Shown here one piece after another: positions 32,676 to 40,997 of a DNA stretch of 64,000 nucleotides. Below the pieces are notes generated by a model that had not been told where the DNA came from, ran no database searches, and saw only the letters and a program-made list of their open reading frames with translations. The translations under genes were made by a program, and so were the position numbers. The stretch spans positions 1-64,000 of the forward strand of contig DASRJE010000190.1 in the NCBI GenBank assembly GCA_035649635.1, read 5' to 3'. Origin of the DNA: Gp6-AA40 sp035649635 (lineage in GTDB: Bacteria; Acidobacteriota; Vicinamibacteria; Vicinamibacterales; UBA2999). Position 1 is the stretch's first letter; each line of letters opens with the position of its first letter.

Positions 32676-33306
32676 ATTCGATTCCGCTGATTTCCTCTCA
32701 AAGCTTGGCACGGGCAAGACCATCGTCCGATGCCTGAAAGGGCAGAAGCTCTTCTCGCAGGGAGACCCTGCTGACGCCGTTTTCTACGTGCAGAACGGCA
32801 AGGTGAAGATGACGGTGACATCTGAGGGTGGCAAGGAGGCAGTGGTCGCCCTTGTGGAGACGGGCAGTTTCTTTGGCGAGGGGTGTTTGAACGGTCAGTC
32901 TCGGCGTTTGGCGACCGCGTCGGCGTTGACCGATGTCTCCGCCATGCGCATTTCCAAAGTCGAGATGCTTCGCGTCCTGAAAGACGAACCAGCCTTCGCG
33001 GCTCGGTTTGTCACGTACTTGCTCGAACGCAACACCCGCGTCGAAGAGGATCTCGTCGATCACCTTTTCAACTCGAGCGAGAAACGCCTTGCGCGAGTGC
33101 TCTTGCTCCTGGGCAACTTCGGCAAGGATCAAGAACCCGAGCCGATTCTTCCCGACGTCAGTCAGGAGATGCTGGCAGAGATGGTTGGGACGACGCGATC
33201 CCGAGTCAACTATTTCATGAACAAGTTTCGCAAGCTGGGCTTCATTGATTACAACGGCACCCTCGAGGTGCACAATTCGCTTCTCAACGTGATCCTGCGC
33301 GACTAA
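32665..33306 (+). CDS. Crp/Fnr-family transcriptional regulator
   Basis: The 213-aa protein has a cyclic-nucleotide-binding-type beta roll (GQKLFSQGDPADAVFYVQNG, then FFGEGCLNGQ), the long dimer helix (RNTRVEEDLVDHLFNSSEKR) and a winged HTH (VSQEMLAEMVGTTRSRVNYF). It belongs to the widespread Crp group with the NKFRKLGFI ending. The ATG at 32665 has GAAGG upstream and lies within the antisense kinase relic, so its 5' region seems to have been remade by rearrangement. A decayed copy of its 3' end occurs at 37782-37860. The effector is unknown. Confidence 0.9.
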   Translation: MRRKFDSADFLSKLGTGKTIVRCLKGQKLFSQGDPADAVFYVQNGKVKMTVTSEGGKEAVVALVETGSFFGEGCLNGQSRRLATASALTDVSAMRISKVEMLRVLKDEPAFAARFVTYLLERNTRVEEDLVDHLFNSSEKRLARVLLLLGNFGKDQEPEPILPDVSQEMLAEMVGTTRSRVNYFMNKFRKLGFIDYNGTLEVHNSLLNVILRD

Positions 33307-33500
33307 TGCTACTCATCGTCTTCAATCTCCAAGCCATCATCGAGGCCAAGACCGGTTCCGGCGTAGGGGCGGACCAGGATCTCACCCTCCTCACCCTCGC
33401 CCAGTTGCGGAAGCGGCAGCTGCGGCAGAGGACCTGGCGCTCAGCGACGGGTTGAGTCTCTGACAGCGAAGGAGAAGGTGCCAGGAATCGGCGAAGAGCC

Positions 33501-33680
33501 TCACCGCGGACGCGGGAGCGACGCCGCGACGCTGGCAATGGTCCACGTTTCCTCGCACTGGCGGCATCGCCAGAGCGTCGCTACGGTGATGACTTTAGCC
33601 AGCGTGTCGAAGATCGTCCCATTACAAAACGGGCAGTGAGTTGGGCGCGCGACGGTCTGGTCGGATGGTGAATCAGGCAT
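33501..33680 (-). CDS. Small zinc-ribbon protein (59 aa)
   Basis: The ATG at 33680 opens MPDSPSDQTVARPTHCPFCN, and a second knuckle WRCRQCEETW follows 25 residues later. Two CxxC pairs of this kind form a zinc ribbon. It begins 6 bp after the stop of the membrane-protein gene at 33687 and is probably co-transcribed with it. The function is unknown. The gene is short but its composition is convincing. Confidence 0.6.
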   Translation of the reverse strand: MPDSPSDQTVARPTHCPFCNGTIFDTLAKVITVATLWRCRQCEETWTIASVAASLPRPR

Positions 33681-33686
33681 CGTCTC

Positions 33687-33989
33687 TTACCCGAGTATCA
33701 GGAGCTTGCTTAGCCAAATGGCAAATGCGAACGCGATGACGATCGCAACCCTCCTGACGCGCTCCTGTCTCTCGCGGTTGCGCTTCGCCCCGGCCGCGAT
33801 CCATTGCGCCCACCGCTGATCTGACTCCGCTTTGGCCTCGGCGGACATTGCTAGGTTCATCGTCATGAGCGCGATGATGTCTGATTGCGCGGGCCAAAGT
33901 CTGTTCCAATGTGCACAGAGGACCAGGCTGCGATCCCGCCATCCTTTTTCGTGGTAGTCTAGCGCCAGCTGTTCTGAGCCTCCCGTCAT
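33687..33989 (-). CDS. Small protein with a C-terminal membrane anchor
   Basis: The 100-aa protein starts MTGGSEQLALDYHEKGWRDR, has a helical, charged central part (KAESDQRWAQWIAAGAKRNR) and ends with one membrane helix (VAIVIAFAFAIWLSKLLILG). A tail-anchored inner-membrane protein is expected. It forms a two-gene unit with the zinc-ribbon gene and is divergent from another zinc-ribbon gene at 34030. No family name is known to me. Confidence 0.6.
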   Translation of the reverse strand: MTGGSEQLALDYHEKGWRDRSLVLCAHWNRLWPAQSDIIALMTMNLAMSAEAKAESDQRWAQWIAAGAKRNRERQERVRRVAIVIAFAFAIWLSKLLILG

Positions 33990-34029
33990 TCTGCGGGTTC
34001 CTCACCATGGCATGGCCAGAGAGGAATCC

Positions 34030-34254
34030 ATGGATTCTTTCCCCGCAACGCGTCCCACTTTCATCGTTGGCTGTTCGACCTCGTGTCCACGTTGCGAGGG
34101 AGTGCAGATCCGCCGTATTGGCATCGACGCCGAGAGTGCGTTCGAGTGGCGTGACTGCATCGACTGCTCGTTTCTCTGGGGCCTCCCTCGGGGGTGGACC
34201 CGCGAGGACGGACCTTTCGTGTCCCGCGCCCATCAGGGAGCGGCGAGATGGTAA
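34030..34254 (+). CDS. Small zinc-ribbon-like protein (74 aa)
   Basis: The ATG at 34030, with GAGAGGAA upstream, starts MDSFPATRPTFIVGCS. Two CxxC pairs (SCPRCEG and RDCIDCSF) 25 residues apart suggest a zinc ribbon. It overlaps the omega-like gene that follows by 7 bp. With its divergent neighbours it forms a cluster of tiny Zn-ribbon and membrane genes of unknown purpose. Confidence 0.55.
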   Translation: MDSFPATRPTFIVGCSTSCPRCEGVQIRRIGIDAESAFEWRDCIDCSFLWGLPRGWTREDGPFVSRAHQGAARW

Positions 34255-34454
34255 ATCGCCCGGTCGACATGAATGCATTCGAGTTCGTGGTCATTTCAGC
34301 GCTTCGGGCGCGTCAGTTGCTGGCCGGCTCCGTGTCCCGCAGAGATGGCGGTCACAACGTTTCCACGACGGCCCAGATGGAAGTGGCCGACAGGTGTGTG
34401 GTCAGGTCAGAGAACGAGGCATCGGCGCCGCGGCAGTGCGGCTGGCAGACTTAG
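34248..34454 (+). CDS. RNA polymerase omega (RpoZ)-like protein
   Basis: The ATG at 34248 gives 68 residues: MVNRPVDMNAFEFVVISALR, then ARQLLAGS and TTAQMEVAD. The FEFV..SALRA.QL...........TTAQ.EV pattern is that of bacterial omega subunits, which help RNA polymerase assembly. The C-terminal tail is divergent. It overlaps the upstream zinc-ribbon gene. Because omega is usually encoded with gmk, this may be a secondary copy; the main rpoZ would lie elsewhere. Confidence 0.6.
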   Translation: MVNRPVDMNAFEFVVISALRARQLLAGSVSRRDGGHNVSTTAQMEVADRCVVRSENEASAPRQCGWQT

Positions 34455-34812
34455 CGCGTTTTTCAGATCGATGTAGCGCGAGTCCTCGGTCCTTCGGTCC
34501 TTGTCCCTAGTCCGGTGCAGGATCGGCCACGAACAGGCGATGGCATGGCCTTGCCAACCATCGCGCCCATCGAGCGGATCGGTTCGCGCGTGCGCGATCG
34601 GTTGCGAACCGGCATTTGCGTACATCTGCCGATACAGCTTGGAAATCAGCATGAACGCCGGCCTGGCCCGGAACGACCGGATAAACCGCGAGCGTTGCCA
34701 AATCAGGCGAAGAGAGTAGAACCGATCCCAGGTGTGCTATGTGCGCCGGCGAATTTCATCGGCGGACATCACCGGGTGAGGCAAATAACCTTCGTAAGGG
34801 ATTCTCGAGAAA
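34455..34812. other. Intergenic region, nothing certain
   Basis: No gene is supported over these 358 bp. A short run of CGGTCCTT-like heptad repeats lies near 34480-34512. An open minus-strand frame over 34407-34652 has no recognisable protein character. Confidence 0.4.
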
Positions 34813-35073
34813 CTAACGTGCGAACAACGGGCGGAATCGTCGAAGCAGCCAGAACACCCCGGTGCCGACCGTTTCCCAGGCATCGGTCTTGTCGGCCTCA
34901 GCGAGTGCGATGAGGCTGGACAAGGCGACGGCCCTCTTGCGCTCCCCGGCGGCAATGCTCTGAACCGAGCCGTCGCCGTTGCTGCGTCGCACGTTCCAGC
35001 TGTAGCCGGTTGGGCTCAATATGTAGTCGCCGTCCGGCGGCGTCGTCGTGAACGTCTCTCGCCGTAACATCAC
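34813..35073 (-). CDS. Hypothetical protein (86 aa)
   Basis: The ATG at 35073 starts MMLRRETFTTTPPDGDYILS and the frame ends FWLLRRFRPLFAR. The beta-like start (GYSWNVRRSNGDGSVQSIAA) and helical middle (KRAVALSSLIALAEADKTDA) look like a folded domain. It begins 3 bp after the stop of the small membrane-protein gene at 35077, suggesting a two-gene unit. Function unknown. Confidence 0.45.
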   Translation of the reverse strand: MMLRRETFTTTPPDGDYILSPTGYSWNVRRSNGDGSVQSIAAGERKRAVALSSLIALAEADKTDAWETVGTGVFWLLRRFRPLFAR

Positions 35074-35076
35074 GGC

Positions 35077-35223
35077 CTACGATGGTTTGGACCCACGCTG
35101 GTCGGCGATCCATTGCGTGCTCATCCGCCCGAGATTGACATCGTTCACACGACGAGGCGCCCGCGATCTGTAGATGAATATCGCGGCGCCCAACACGACG
35201 AAGACGCCAATCGTAGACAGCAT
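35077..35223 (-). CDS. Small membrane protein (48 aa)
   Basis: The ATG at 35223 starts MLSTIGVFVVLGAAIFIYRS, one membrane helix followed by a basic turn and a short soluble tail ending QWIADQRGSKPS. No good RBS is seen. It is followed within 3 bp by the gene at 34813-35073. It is too short to classify and could be spurious, but the arrangement as a tight pair supports it. Confidence 0.45.
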   Translation of the reverse strand: MLSTIGVFVVLGAAIFIYRSRAPRRVNDVNLGRMSTQWIADQRGSKPS

Positions 35224-35520
35224 GATCCGCGGTGATCGTCTCAGATCCGTCGGCCCGCGTCTGTCCAGTAATGCACACCATGCATTCGATATCGGAAGGC
35301 GCCCGCGAAGGCTCAGGAATCCCGTTACTCGTCCGGCCGTGGTATGATCGCGCATCGGATCCTGCCGCGCACGTTGCCGTCTGGCGTAACGAGTCCTTCC
35401 TGGCTCGCTTCCCCTCACGAACTGCCTAGCATCGACACGAAATCCGCCCGCGGCCCTTCGAGGACGCGGAATCGTCATCAGCCTGCGTGCTTCGCGAGAT
35501 GCTCCAGGCACTTCAGGAGC

Positions 35521-36942
35521 ATGCTCTCGTTGTCATACACGACCCTCGGACTTTCAGAGACTCTCTCAACCCCAGTTGCGCGTTTGGGCTACGAAAAGCC
35601 AACGCCAATCCAGTCGCAATCGATCCCGATCGTGCTTCGTGGCAGCGATCTGCTTGCGCGCGCGCAGACCGGTACCGGGAAGACCGCGGCATTCGGTCTC
35701 CCGATGATCGAGCGCTTGCTCGTGCGCAGCAAGCGGCAACCCGGCACGCATTCGCCTCGCGGACTGGTCCTGGTGCCGACACGCGAGTTGGCGATTCAGG
35801 TGCATCGAATGCTCGCGACCTACGGCGCTCCGGTGCGCGCACAGATCGCGGCGATCTATGGTGGCGTCGGGATGAAACCGCAGCGCGATGCGCTGCGCCG
35901 CGGCGTCGACATCGTCGTCGCGACGCCCGGCCGGCTGATCGATCACCTGCAGCAGCGCTCGGTCGATCTGACTCGCGTGGAGATGCTCGCGCTCGATGAG
36001 GCCGACCGGATGCTGGACATGGGATTTCTCCCGGCGCTGCGCCGTGTGCTGACGACTGTGCCGCGCACGCGACAGACACTCTTGTTCTCGGCGACGTTCT
36101 CGGCAGAAGTGAAGCGCCTGGCTGCGGAGTTCACTCGTCAGCCGCAACACGTCGACGTGTCGCAGCGGGATGCGGTTCCACACACCGTGACCCATCGTGT
36201 CCACGCTGTCCCTGAAGGCGGCAAGAGCCACGCGCTCACGCGCGTGTTGACACAAGCACCCAAGGACCAGGCGTTGGTCTTCTGCAAGACAAAACGACGG
36301 TCCGACCGTGTAGGGGAGCACCTCAATCGTGCTGGCATCAGGACGGCGGTGATTCATGGGAACAAGAGTCAGGGCGCACGCAACCGCGCGCTCGGCGAGT
36401 TCAAAGCCGGCCGCGTCAACGTCCTGGTCGCGACCGACATTGCTGCGCGCGGTCTGGACATTGTGCAACTGCCACTGGTGATCAATTACGACCTGCCGCT
36501 TGCGGCGGAGGACTACGTCCACCGTGTCGGCCGTACGGGTCGTGCCGGCCACGCTGGTCGCGCAGTCTCGCTGGTCAGTGCTGGCGACCGCAGCCTGTTG
36601 CCGGCAATCCAGCGCCTGCTTCCGGCGCCGCTGGAGGTCGTGGGAAGTGCTGACGTAGCGCTCGACCAGACGTCACGTGCCCGAGACTGGAACGGTAGCG
36701 GAATGCAGCGCGCGATGCCATCGATGCGACATCGTGTGATCTCGTTCGACTCATCGAGTCTCAACAGGCGATCGTCTGAGGCGATTGGTCTAGCCGCAGG
36801 CGGCATGACCAACGATGTACCAGAGCGCAATCACGCCCAGGGGAACGCCAAAAAGCCAGGCAACGATGTAGCGCATGTGAGCACCTCACCGTTTGATGGA
36901 GCAAGAATTCGGCCAGCGATGTCCCGTCCGCTCAAAGCGTAG
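35521..36942 (+). CDS. rhlE: DEAD-box RNA helicase (RhlE-like)
   Basis: This 473-aa protein has the full DEAD-box set: Q motif (KPTPIQSQSIP), ARAQTGTGKTAAF (I), PTRELAIQV (Ia), LALDEADRMLDMG (II), FSATF (III), TDIAARGLDI (V) and HRVGRTGRAG (VI). RhlE-type helicases remodel rRNA and mRNA, often in cold or turnover. The ATG at 35521 is preceded by AGGAG. The last 50 or so residues are unlike the family and are encoded opposite to a plausible 28-aa membrane-peptide gene (36790-36876), so the C-terminus may have been extended by loss of an earlier stop. Confidence 0.93.
   Translation: MLSLSYTTLGLSETLSTPVARLGYEKPTPIQSQSIPIVLRGSDLLARAQTGTGKTAAFGLPMIERLLVRSKRQPGTHSPRGLVLVPTRELAIQVHRMLATYGAPVRAQIAAIYGGVGMKPQRDALRRGVDIVVATPGRLIDHLQQRSVDLTRVEMLALDEADRMLDMGFLPALRRVLTTVPRTRQTLLFSATFSAEVKRLAAEFTRQPQHVDVSQRDAVPHTVTHRVHAVPEGGKSHALTRVLTQAPKDQALVFCKTKRRSDRVGEHLNRAGIRTAVIHGNKSQGARNRALGEFKAGRVNVLVATDIAARGLDIVQLPLVINYDLPLAAEDYVHRVGRTGRAGHAGRAVSLVSAGDRSLLPAIQRLLPAPLEVVGSADVALDQTSRARDWNGSGMQRAMPSMRHRVISFDSSSLNRRSSEAIGLAAGGMTNDVPERNHAQGNAKKPGNDVAHVSTSPFDGARIRPAMSRPLKA
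36790..36876 (-). CDS. 28-residue membrane peptide antisense to the rhlE 3' end
   Basis: On the minus strand an ATG at 36876, preceded by GGTGAGGTG, encodes MRYIVAWLFGVPLGVIALWY followed by IVGHAACG and a stop. It has one hydrophobic helix with a G-V-P turn. I recall very similar short membrane proteins in many bacteria. It lies fully inside the rhlE reading frame on the other strand. Either this is the real gene and the rhlE tail is an artefact, or both are used. Confidence 0.5.
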   Translation of the reverse strand: MRYIVAWLFGVPLGVIALWYIVGHAACG

Positions 36943-36986
36943 ACGTGTCTCCACCGTTCGGAGGCTCGCATTCGAATTGAAATCGT

Positions 36987-37694
36987 TTAGCGTTGCGAGA
37001 GTTGCGAGCTGACCTGACGACCCTCAATCTCCGAGTACTCGTACGTCATCCGCAGCGTGGCGGACCCGCCGAACAGCCGCAACTGGGCCTTCGATTCGAG
37101 GGCGACCGGCACAACCACACCTGCGACCCGCTCGTACTTTTGGGTGATGTCCACGGTCTTCAGCCAGAACGACGGGCTCTTGGCGAGCCGTCCCTCGAGC
37201 CGAACGAGATCGCCGTCTGTTGGCTGTAGAAACATCGTGCCGGCCACGAGCACACGTTCCTTGCGACGCGGCGACAGCAGGACGTTCGCGAGGCCATCAT
37301 CATCTACGCCATTCGGCGCAAACGTGTAGTTCGCAGGGACGAGTGCCGACGTGGCAGTTTCGCCCTGGCTCATGATCTCCCGTTCGCCCTGAAGCACTGC
37401 CCGAAGCACCTTCGCGCGTATCACACCGGAGCCGCCTTCAGCCGTGATCTCGTAGTCGAGCCCGGCGTGGGGCGAGTACGTCGTTATCGCCTCTATCCAT
37501 CCGTGTCTGTCACCGTTTGTGGCTTCGAGCCGCCGCAGCGCCCGGTAGGCTGGCTGATCCTTCTTCTGCGCGAGGAATTGCCGAATGGAATTGTCAGCCA
37601 CGTCGCCGGCAGTCGCGTGAACCCGCGGAGCGATCGCGACCGCAGCCGTAAGGATTGGTAGAACGATCAGGACGAGCTGGCCCGCGTGTCTCAC
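36987..37694 (-). CDS. Secreted hypothetical protein (LolA-like fold possible)
   Basis: The 235-aa protein has a signal peptide (QLVLIVLPILTAAVAIAPRV). Its beta-rich mature part contains the repeated theme of lipoprotein-carrier-like proteins: YRALRRLEATNGDRHGWIEA, then YTFAPNGVDDDGLANVLLSP, VAGTMFLQPTDGDLVRLEGR and LRMTYEYSEIEG at the end. The pattern resembles outer-membrane-lipoprotein-sorting-type proteins, but this is weak. It is monocistronic and faces the rhlE 3' end. The function is unknown. Confidence 0.7.
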   Translation of the reverse strand: MRHAGQLVLIVLPILTAAVAIAPRVHATAGDVADNSIRQFLAQKKDQPAYRALRRLEATNGDRHGWIEAITTYSPHAGLDYEITAEGGSGVIRAKVLRAVLQGEREIMSQGETATSALVPANYTFAPNGVDDDGLANVLLSPRRKERVLVAGTMFLQPTDGDLVRLEGRLAKSPSFWLKTVDITQKYERVAGVVVPVALESKAQLRLFGGSATLRMTYEYSEIEGRQVSSQLSQR

Positions 37695-37781
37695 GGCGAC
37701 GGCTGTTGCACCAACGGTGCCGTTCGGCCTCCCCGACCAGGAGTGCTGGAACTTTGGAGCATCCGGTCTCGAGCCCGATAT

Positions 37782-37860
37782 TCCATAAATAAGTTCCTCA
37801 GCTCGGCGTTATTAATTACAACGGCACGCTCGAATCACACATCGAAGGTGAAGCGTATGA
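37782..37860 (+). pseudogene. Decayed 3' fragment of a Crp/Fnr-family gene
   Basis: This stretch matches the end of the intact crp-like gene (33215-33290) at the DNA level: CATAAATAAGTTCCTCAGCT against CATGAACAAGTTTCGCAAGC, then TTACAACGGCACGCTCGAA against TTACAACGGCACCCTCGAG. Read in frame it gives NKF...INYNGTLE. The rest of the gene is gone. Confidence 0.6.
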
Positions 37861-37944
37861 CCCTAGCTGTCACCGCTCATCTCTAGTCTGCAAACAAGGC
37901 CGCTTCCTGCGCGCCTAAACCCCCTCCATTGATAGGTCAATCAC

Positions 37945-38961
37945 ATGAGCATTGAGACAACGTTCACGTTCGGCACGGAAGTTACGTTCAACAGCCTCAC
38001 CATCGTCCCCCTCATCGGCAAGCCCCCGGCCGCGAACGGCATCCCGGGGCCGTCATCGTCTGTGGCCGACTATGACACCCTTGATGTGGCGCTTGCGCGC
38101 GGCACTTTGCAGATCACCGAAGTGACCGAATCAGGTCGCGTCCCCGAAATCAAGGTGGTGAATGCCGGTCAACGCCCGGTGTTGATCATCGACGGGGAAG
38201 AGCTCGTCGGCGCGAAGCAAAATCGGACGGTAAACCTCTCCATCCTGATTCCGCCAGCAGCCGATGTCATCGTGCCAGTCACCTGCGTGGAAGCAGGACG
38301 CTGGAGTCGTCAATCGCGTAGCTTTGCTTCGTCTTCACGCACGCACTACGCGGCCGGTCGCGCCGCCAAGAGCGCTCAGGTCAGCGAATCTCTCCGGCGA
38401 GACGGGGTCGCTCGAGCCGACCAGTCGCAGGTATGGCGAGCGATATCGGAAAAGTCGATGCGGTTGGGCACCTCCTCCGCGACGGCTGCCATGGCGACGA
38501 TGTTCGAGGATCATGGCCAGGCCGTTGAGTCGTTCGTCGCTGGACTCCCGGTCGCTGCGGGTCAGGTTGGCGCGGTGTTCATACTGAACGGCGATGCGAA
38601 AGGTGTCGATCTCTTCAACAGTCCGGAAACCTTCCGCTCGCTGATCCCGAAGATCCTGCGCGGCTATGCGCTGGATGCCATCGACCTCACCGCCAAGCGT
38701 GCGTCACACGCGCCATCGTCTACAGACGTGACGGGCGCGAGGGTGACAGTCGCCAGGCAGTTCATGCAGCTGGTACTCGATGCTCCTCGCACGCCGTTTG
38801 CCGCGCCCGGCATCGGGGAAACATGGCGGCTCTACGCGCCCCAGGTCTCCGGAGGCGAGCTCGCAGTCAACGGCAATCTGGTCCACCTGTCTGCCTTCGG
38901 ACGCGAGACGACTTCGGACGCCGATTCACGCCGGAATGCTCAGTCCGCCGCGCGAGGTTGA
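37945..38961 (+). CDS. ARPP-1 (DUF6569-type) domain protein
   Basis: This 338-aa cytoplasmic protein shows the ARPP-1 pattern: TFNSLTIVPLIGKPPA at the start, LIIDGEELVGAKQNRTVNLS in the middle, then VTCVEAGRWS and the HLSAFGRE ending. ARPP-1 was defined as a domain associated with ADP-ribosylglycohydrolases and rhodanese-phosphatase proteins; its chemistry is not established. The next gene, 51 bp downstream on the same strand, is a SNF2-SWIM helicase, so the two may form a functional pair. Family call from memory. Confidence 0.75.
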   Translation: MSIETTFTFGTEVTFNSLTIVPLIGKPPAANGIPGPSSSVADYDTLDVALARGTLQITEVTESGRVPEIKVVNAGQRPVLIIDGEELVGAKQNRTVNLSILIPPAADVIVPVTCVEAGRWSRQSRSFASSSRTHYAAGRAAKSAQVSESLRRDGVARADQSQVWRAISEKSMRLGTSSATAAMATMFEDHGQAVESFVAGLPVAAGQVGAVFILNGDAKGVDLFNSPETFRSLIPKILRGYALDAIDLTAKRASHAPSSTDVTGARVTVARQFMQLVLDAPRTPFAAPGIGETWRLYAPQVSGGELAVNGNLVHLSAFGRETTSDADSRRNAQSAARG

Positions 38962-39012
38962 AACACTCGGCCGAAACACGTGTACTGGGCGCCAGGACGC
39001 GCAGAGGCCAGC

Positions 39013-40875
39013 ATGGGCGATCCCTCGTCACGTGAATTAGATGCGCACGCTGCCGCTTTCGCGCAGATCCTTGCGACCACCGACGATGCTGAGGTCGCCT
39101 TCCGTCAAGCCGTACAGCTTGCCGACGGGCTGTTCGCGCACCAGGTGGAAGGCGTCGCGTTCTTGCTCGGCCGCAAGCGCGCGATTCTTGCAGACGATAT
39201 GGGCCTCGGCAAGACTCGCCAGGCGATTGTGGCTTTGCAGCAGGCCGCGCCCGACGGACCGGTGCTCATCGTGTGCCCCGCTTCAGTGAAGCGCAATTGG
39301 GCCCGCGAAATCTCGCTTGCTGGCGCCGACGGGACCATCCACATCATCGACGGCACGACGAAACAGCGTGTCCCTCGCGATGCGCGTTGGGTCATTGCCA
39401 ATTACGACATCCTTGGTCGCCACGTGGACGCCGTCGTGGCGATGCCGTGGGCCGGTCTGGTGTTCGATGAAGCGCATTACCTGAAGAACCACACGAGCGC
39501 CCGCAGCAAGCTTGCGCGTGAGATCGCGGGCAGGGCGGCCGCCAAAGCGACAAAGGAACCGCCCGTCTATCTATTGACCGGGACGCCAATGACGAATCGG
39601 CCGCGCGACCTCTTCGTGTTGCTGCAACTCGTTGGACATCCGCTTGGTCGCAGCTTTCTCTCGTTCGCCAAACGATATTGCGCCGCTGAGAAAACTCAAT
39701 ACGGCTGGAAGACCGACGGCGCATCAAACCTCGAGGAACTCACCGTGCAGTTGCACGGGACGATGCTGCGGCGCGCCAAGGAGGAGGTGATCTCACTTCC
39801 GCCGAAGTTGCGAACGTGGTTGCCGACCACCGACGCGAAAGGGATCGCCATTCGCGAGGTGCGGGAAGTGATGGAACTGCTGGTCACGCGTGTCCGGGGC
39901 GCGTCGGAAGCCAGCGATCAGCGATCGCGCACGCGTCTGCTGGCACTCTTGACCGTAGCGAGGCGGAAGCTCGCCGTTGCCAAGTACCAAACGACGTTGG
40001 ACCTTGCCCGCGGCGCGATCGAGCAGGGAGAGAAGGTCATCGTCTTTTCATGTTTCGACGAGCCTCTGCAGCGCCTCGCGAAGGCATTCGGCCCGGCAGC
40101 CGTCGTGGTCACTGGCAAGGTGGCCTCGGGAAAGCGACAGCCGCTGGTCGATCGTTTTCAACAGGACGACGACGTTCGCGTGTTCCTCGCGAACATCATT
40201 GCCGGTGGAACGGGTCTCAACCTGACGGCCGCCACGCAGGTCATCTTCAACGATCTCGACTGGGTACCCGCCAATCACTGGCAGGCCGAGGACCGTGCAT
40301 ATCGGCTCGGACAGACTCGAACGGTCAACGTGACCTATGTGGTCGGTGTGCACACGCTCGACGAGTTCGTGCAGGCCGTGCTCGAGACAAAAACGGCGCT
40401 CGTGAGGTCTGTCGTCGAGGGTGAAGCGCTTTTCACCGATGACGGAGGTGCGGTGCTCGAGGAGTTGGAACGTGCGATTGCTGCGTTGTCGCCAGGATTG
40501 GCTGACGCAGGTTTGGCCGGCTATGACGAAGGCGTCGTCGATGAACTGGTGCGGGCGGCGGCCGAGCAATGGCGGAAGCGGCACGGCGCAACTGGTGGGC
40601 ACGAGGCGAAGGCTGCCGATCCGGCCGCGATACGCAGTCTGCGCGCCGCGCTCCAGGTCCTTGCGCGCGTCCTCGAGGGGCCGCGGGCTCAGCGATTTCA
40701 GACCGCCAGTGCATCGAAGCCGGGCAGCCACTACTTCATTGACGTCGATGGCTCCGACGTTACCTGTTCGTGTCCAGGCTTCGAGTATCGTGGTCAATGC
40801 AAACACTCGCGCGACGTGAAGAACGCGCTCGCGTCAGGCAAGGCGTTACCCGCGGAGTATGCGCCGGTCACGTAG
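39013..40875 (+). CDS. SNF2-family helicase with C-terminal SWIM zinc finger
   Basis: This 620-aa protein has SNF2 motifs: LADDMGLGKT (I), LVFDEAHYLKNH (II), LLTGTPMTNRPRDLF (III), NIIAGGTGLNLT (V) and QAEDRAYRLGQTR (VI), in the SMARCAL1-like size class. The end carries a SWIM finger, CSCPGFEYRGQCKHSRDV (CxCxnCxH), normally a DNA- or protein-binding module. The combination suggests DNA remodelling or annealing on damaged or foreign DNA. It follows the ARPP-1 gene closely. The ATG at 39013 gives the better start than an earlier GTG. Confidence 0.9.
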   Translation: MGDPSSRELDAHAAAFAQILATTDDAEVAFRQAVQLADGLFAHQVEGVAFLLGRKRAILADDMGLGKTRQAIVALQQAAPDGPVLIVCPASVKRNWAREISLAGADGTIHIIDGTTKQRVPRDARWVIANYDILGRHVDAVVAMPWAGLVFDEAHYLKNHTSARSKLAREIAGRAAAKATKEPPVYLLTGTPMTNRPRDLFVLLQLVGHPLGRSFLSFAKRYCAAEKTQYGWKTDGASNLEELTVQLHGTMLRRAKEEVISLPPKLRTWLPTTDAKGIAIREVREVMELLVTRVRGASEASDQRSRTRLLALLTVARRKLAVAKYQTTLDLARGAIEQGEKVIVFSCFDEPLQRLAKAFGPAAVVVTGKVASGKRQPLVDRFQQDDDVRVFLANIIAGGTGLNLTAATQVIFNDLDWVPANHWQAEDRAYRLGQTRTVNVTYVVGVHTLDEFVQAVLETKTALVRSVVEGEALFTDDGGAVLEELERAIAALSPGLADAGLAGYDEGVVDELVRAAAEQWRKRHGATGGHEAKAADPAAIRSLRAALQVLARVLEGPRAQRFQTASASKPGSHYFIDVDGSDVTCSCPGFEYRGQCKHSRDVKNALASGKALPAEYAPVT

Positions 40876-40890
40876 CTCAGTCGTGGTAGA

Positions 40891-40910
40891 GGCGGGTCTG
40901 TAGACCCGCC
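40891..40910. repeat. Intergenic hairpin, stem GGCGGGTCT
   Basis: GGCGGGTCTGTAGACCCGCC after GTAGA lies 15 bp past the SNF2 stop and belongs to the dispersed hairpin family. It could also end transcription of the SNF2 gene. Confidence 0.75.
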
Positions 40911-40997
40911 TGTCAGACGCGCCTCGGAGCCCCGCCTTAACAAGGCTTGGCCCGCCGCCAGGTCTTGCTGGAAAATTGACGTTCACGGAGGAAGGTA

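Noticed and set aside
34407..34652. An 81-codon minus-strand gene
   Set aside because: It has no start signal, no recognisable motif, and overlaps both the omega-like gene end and a heptad repeat.
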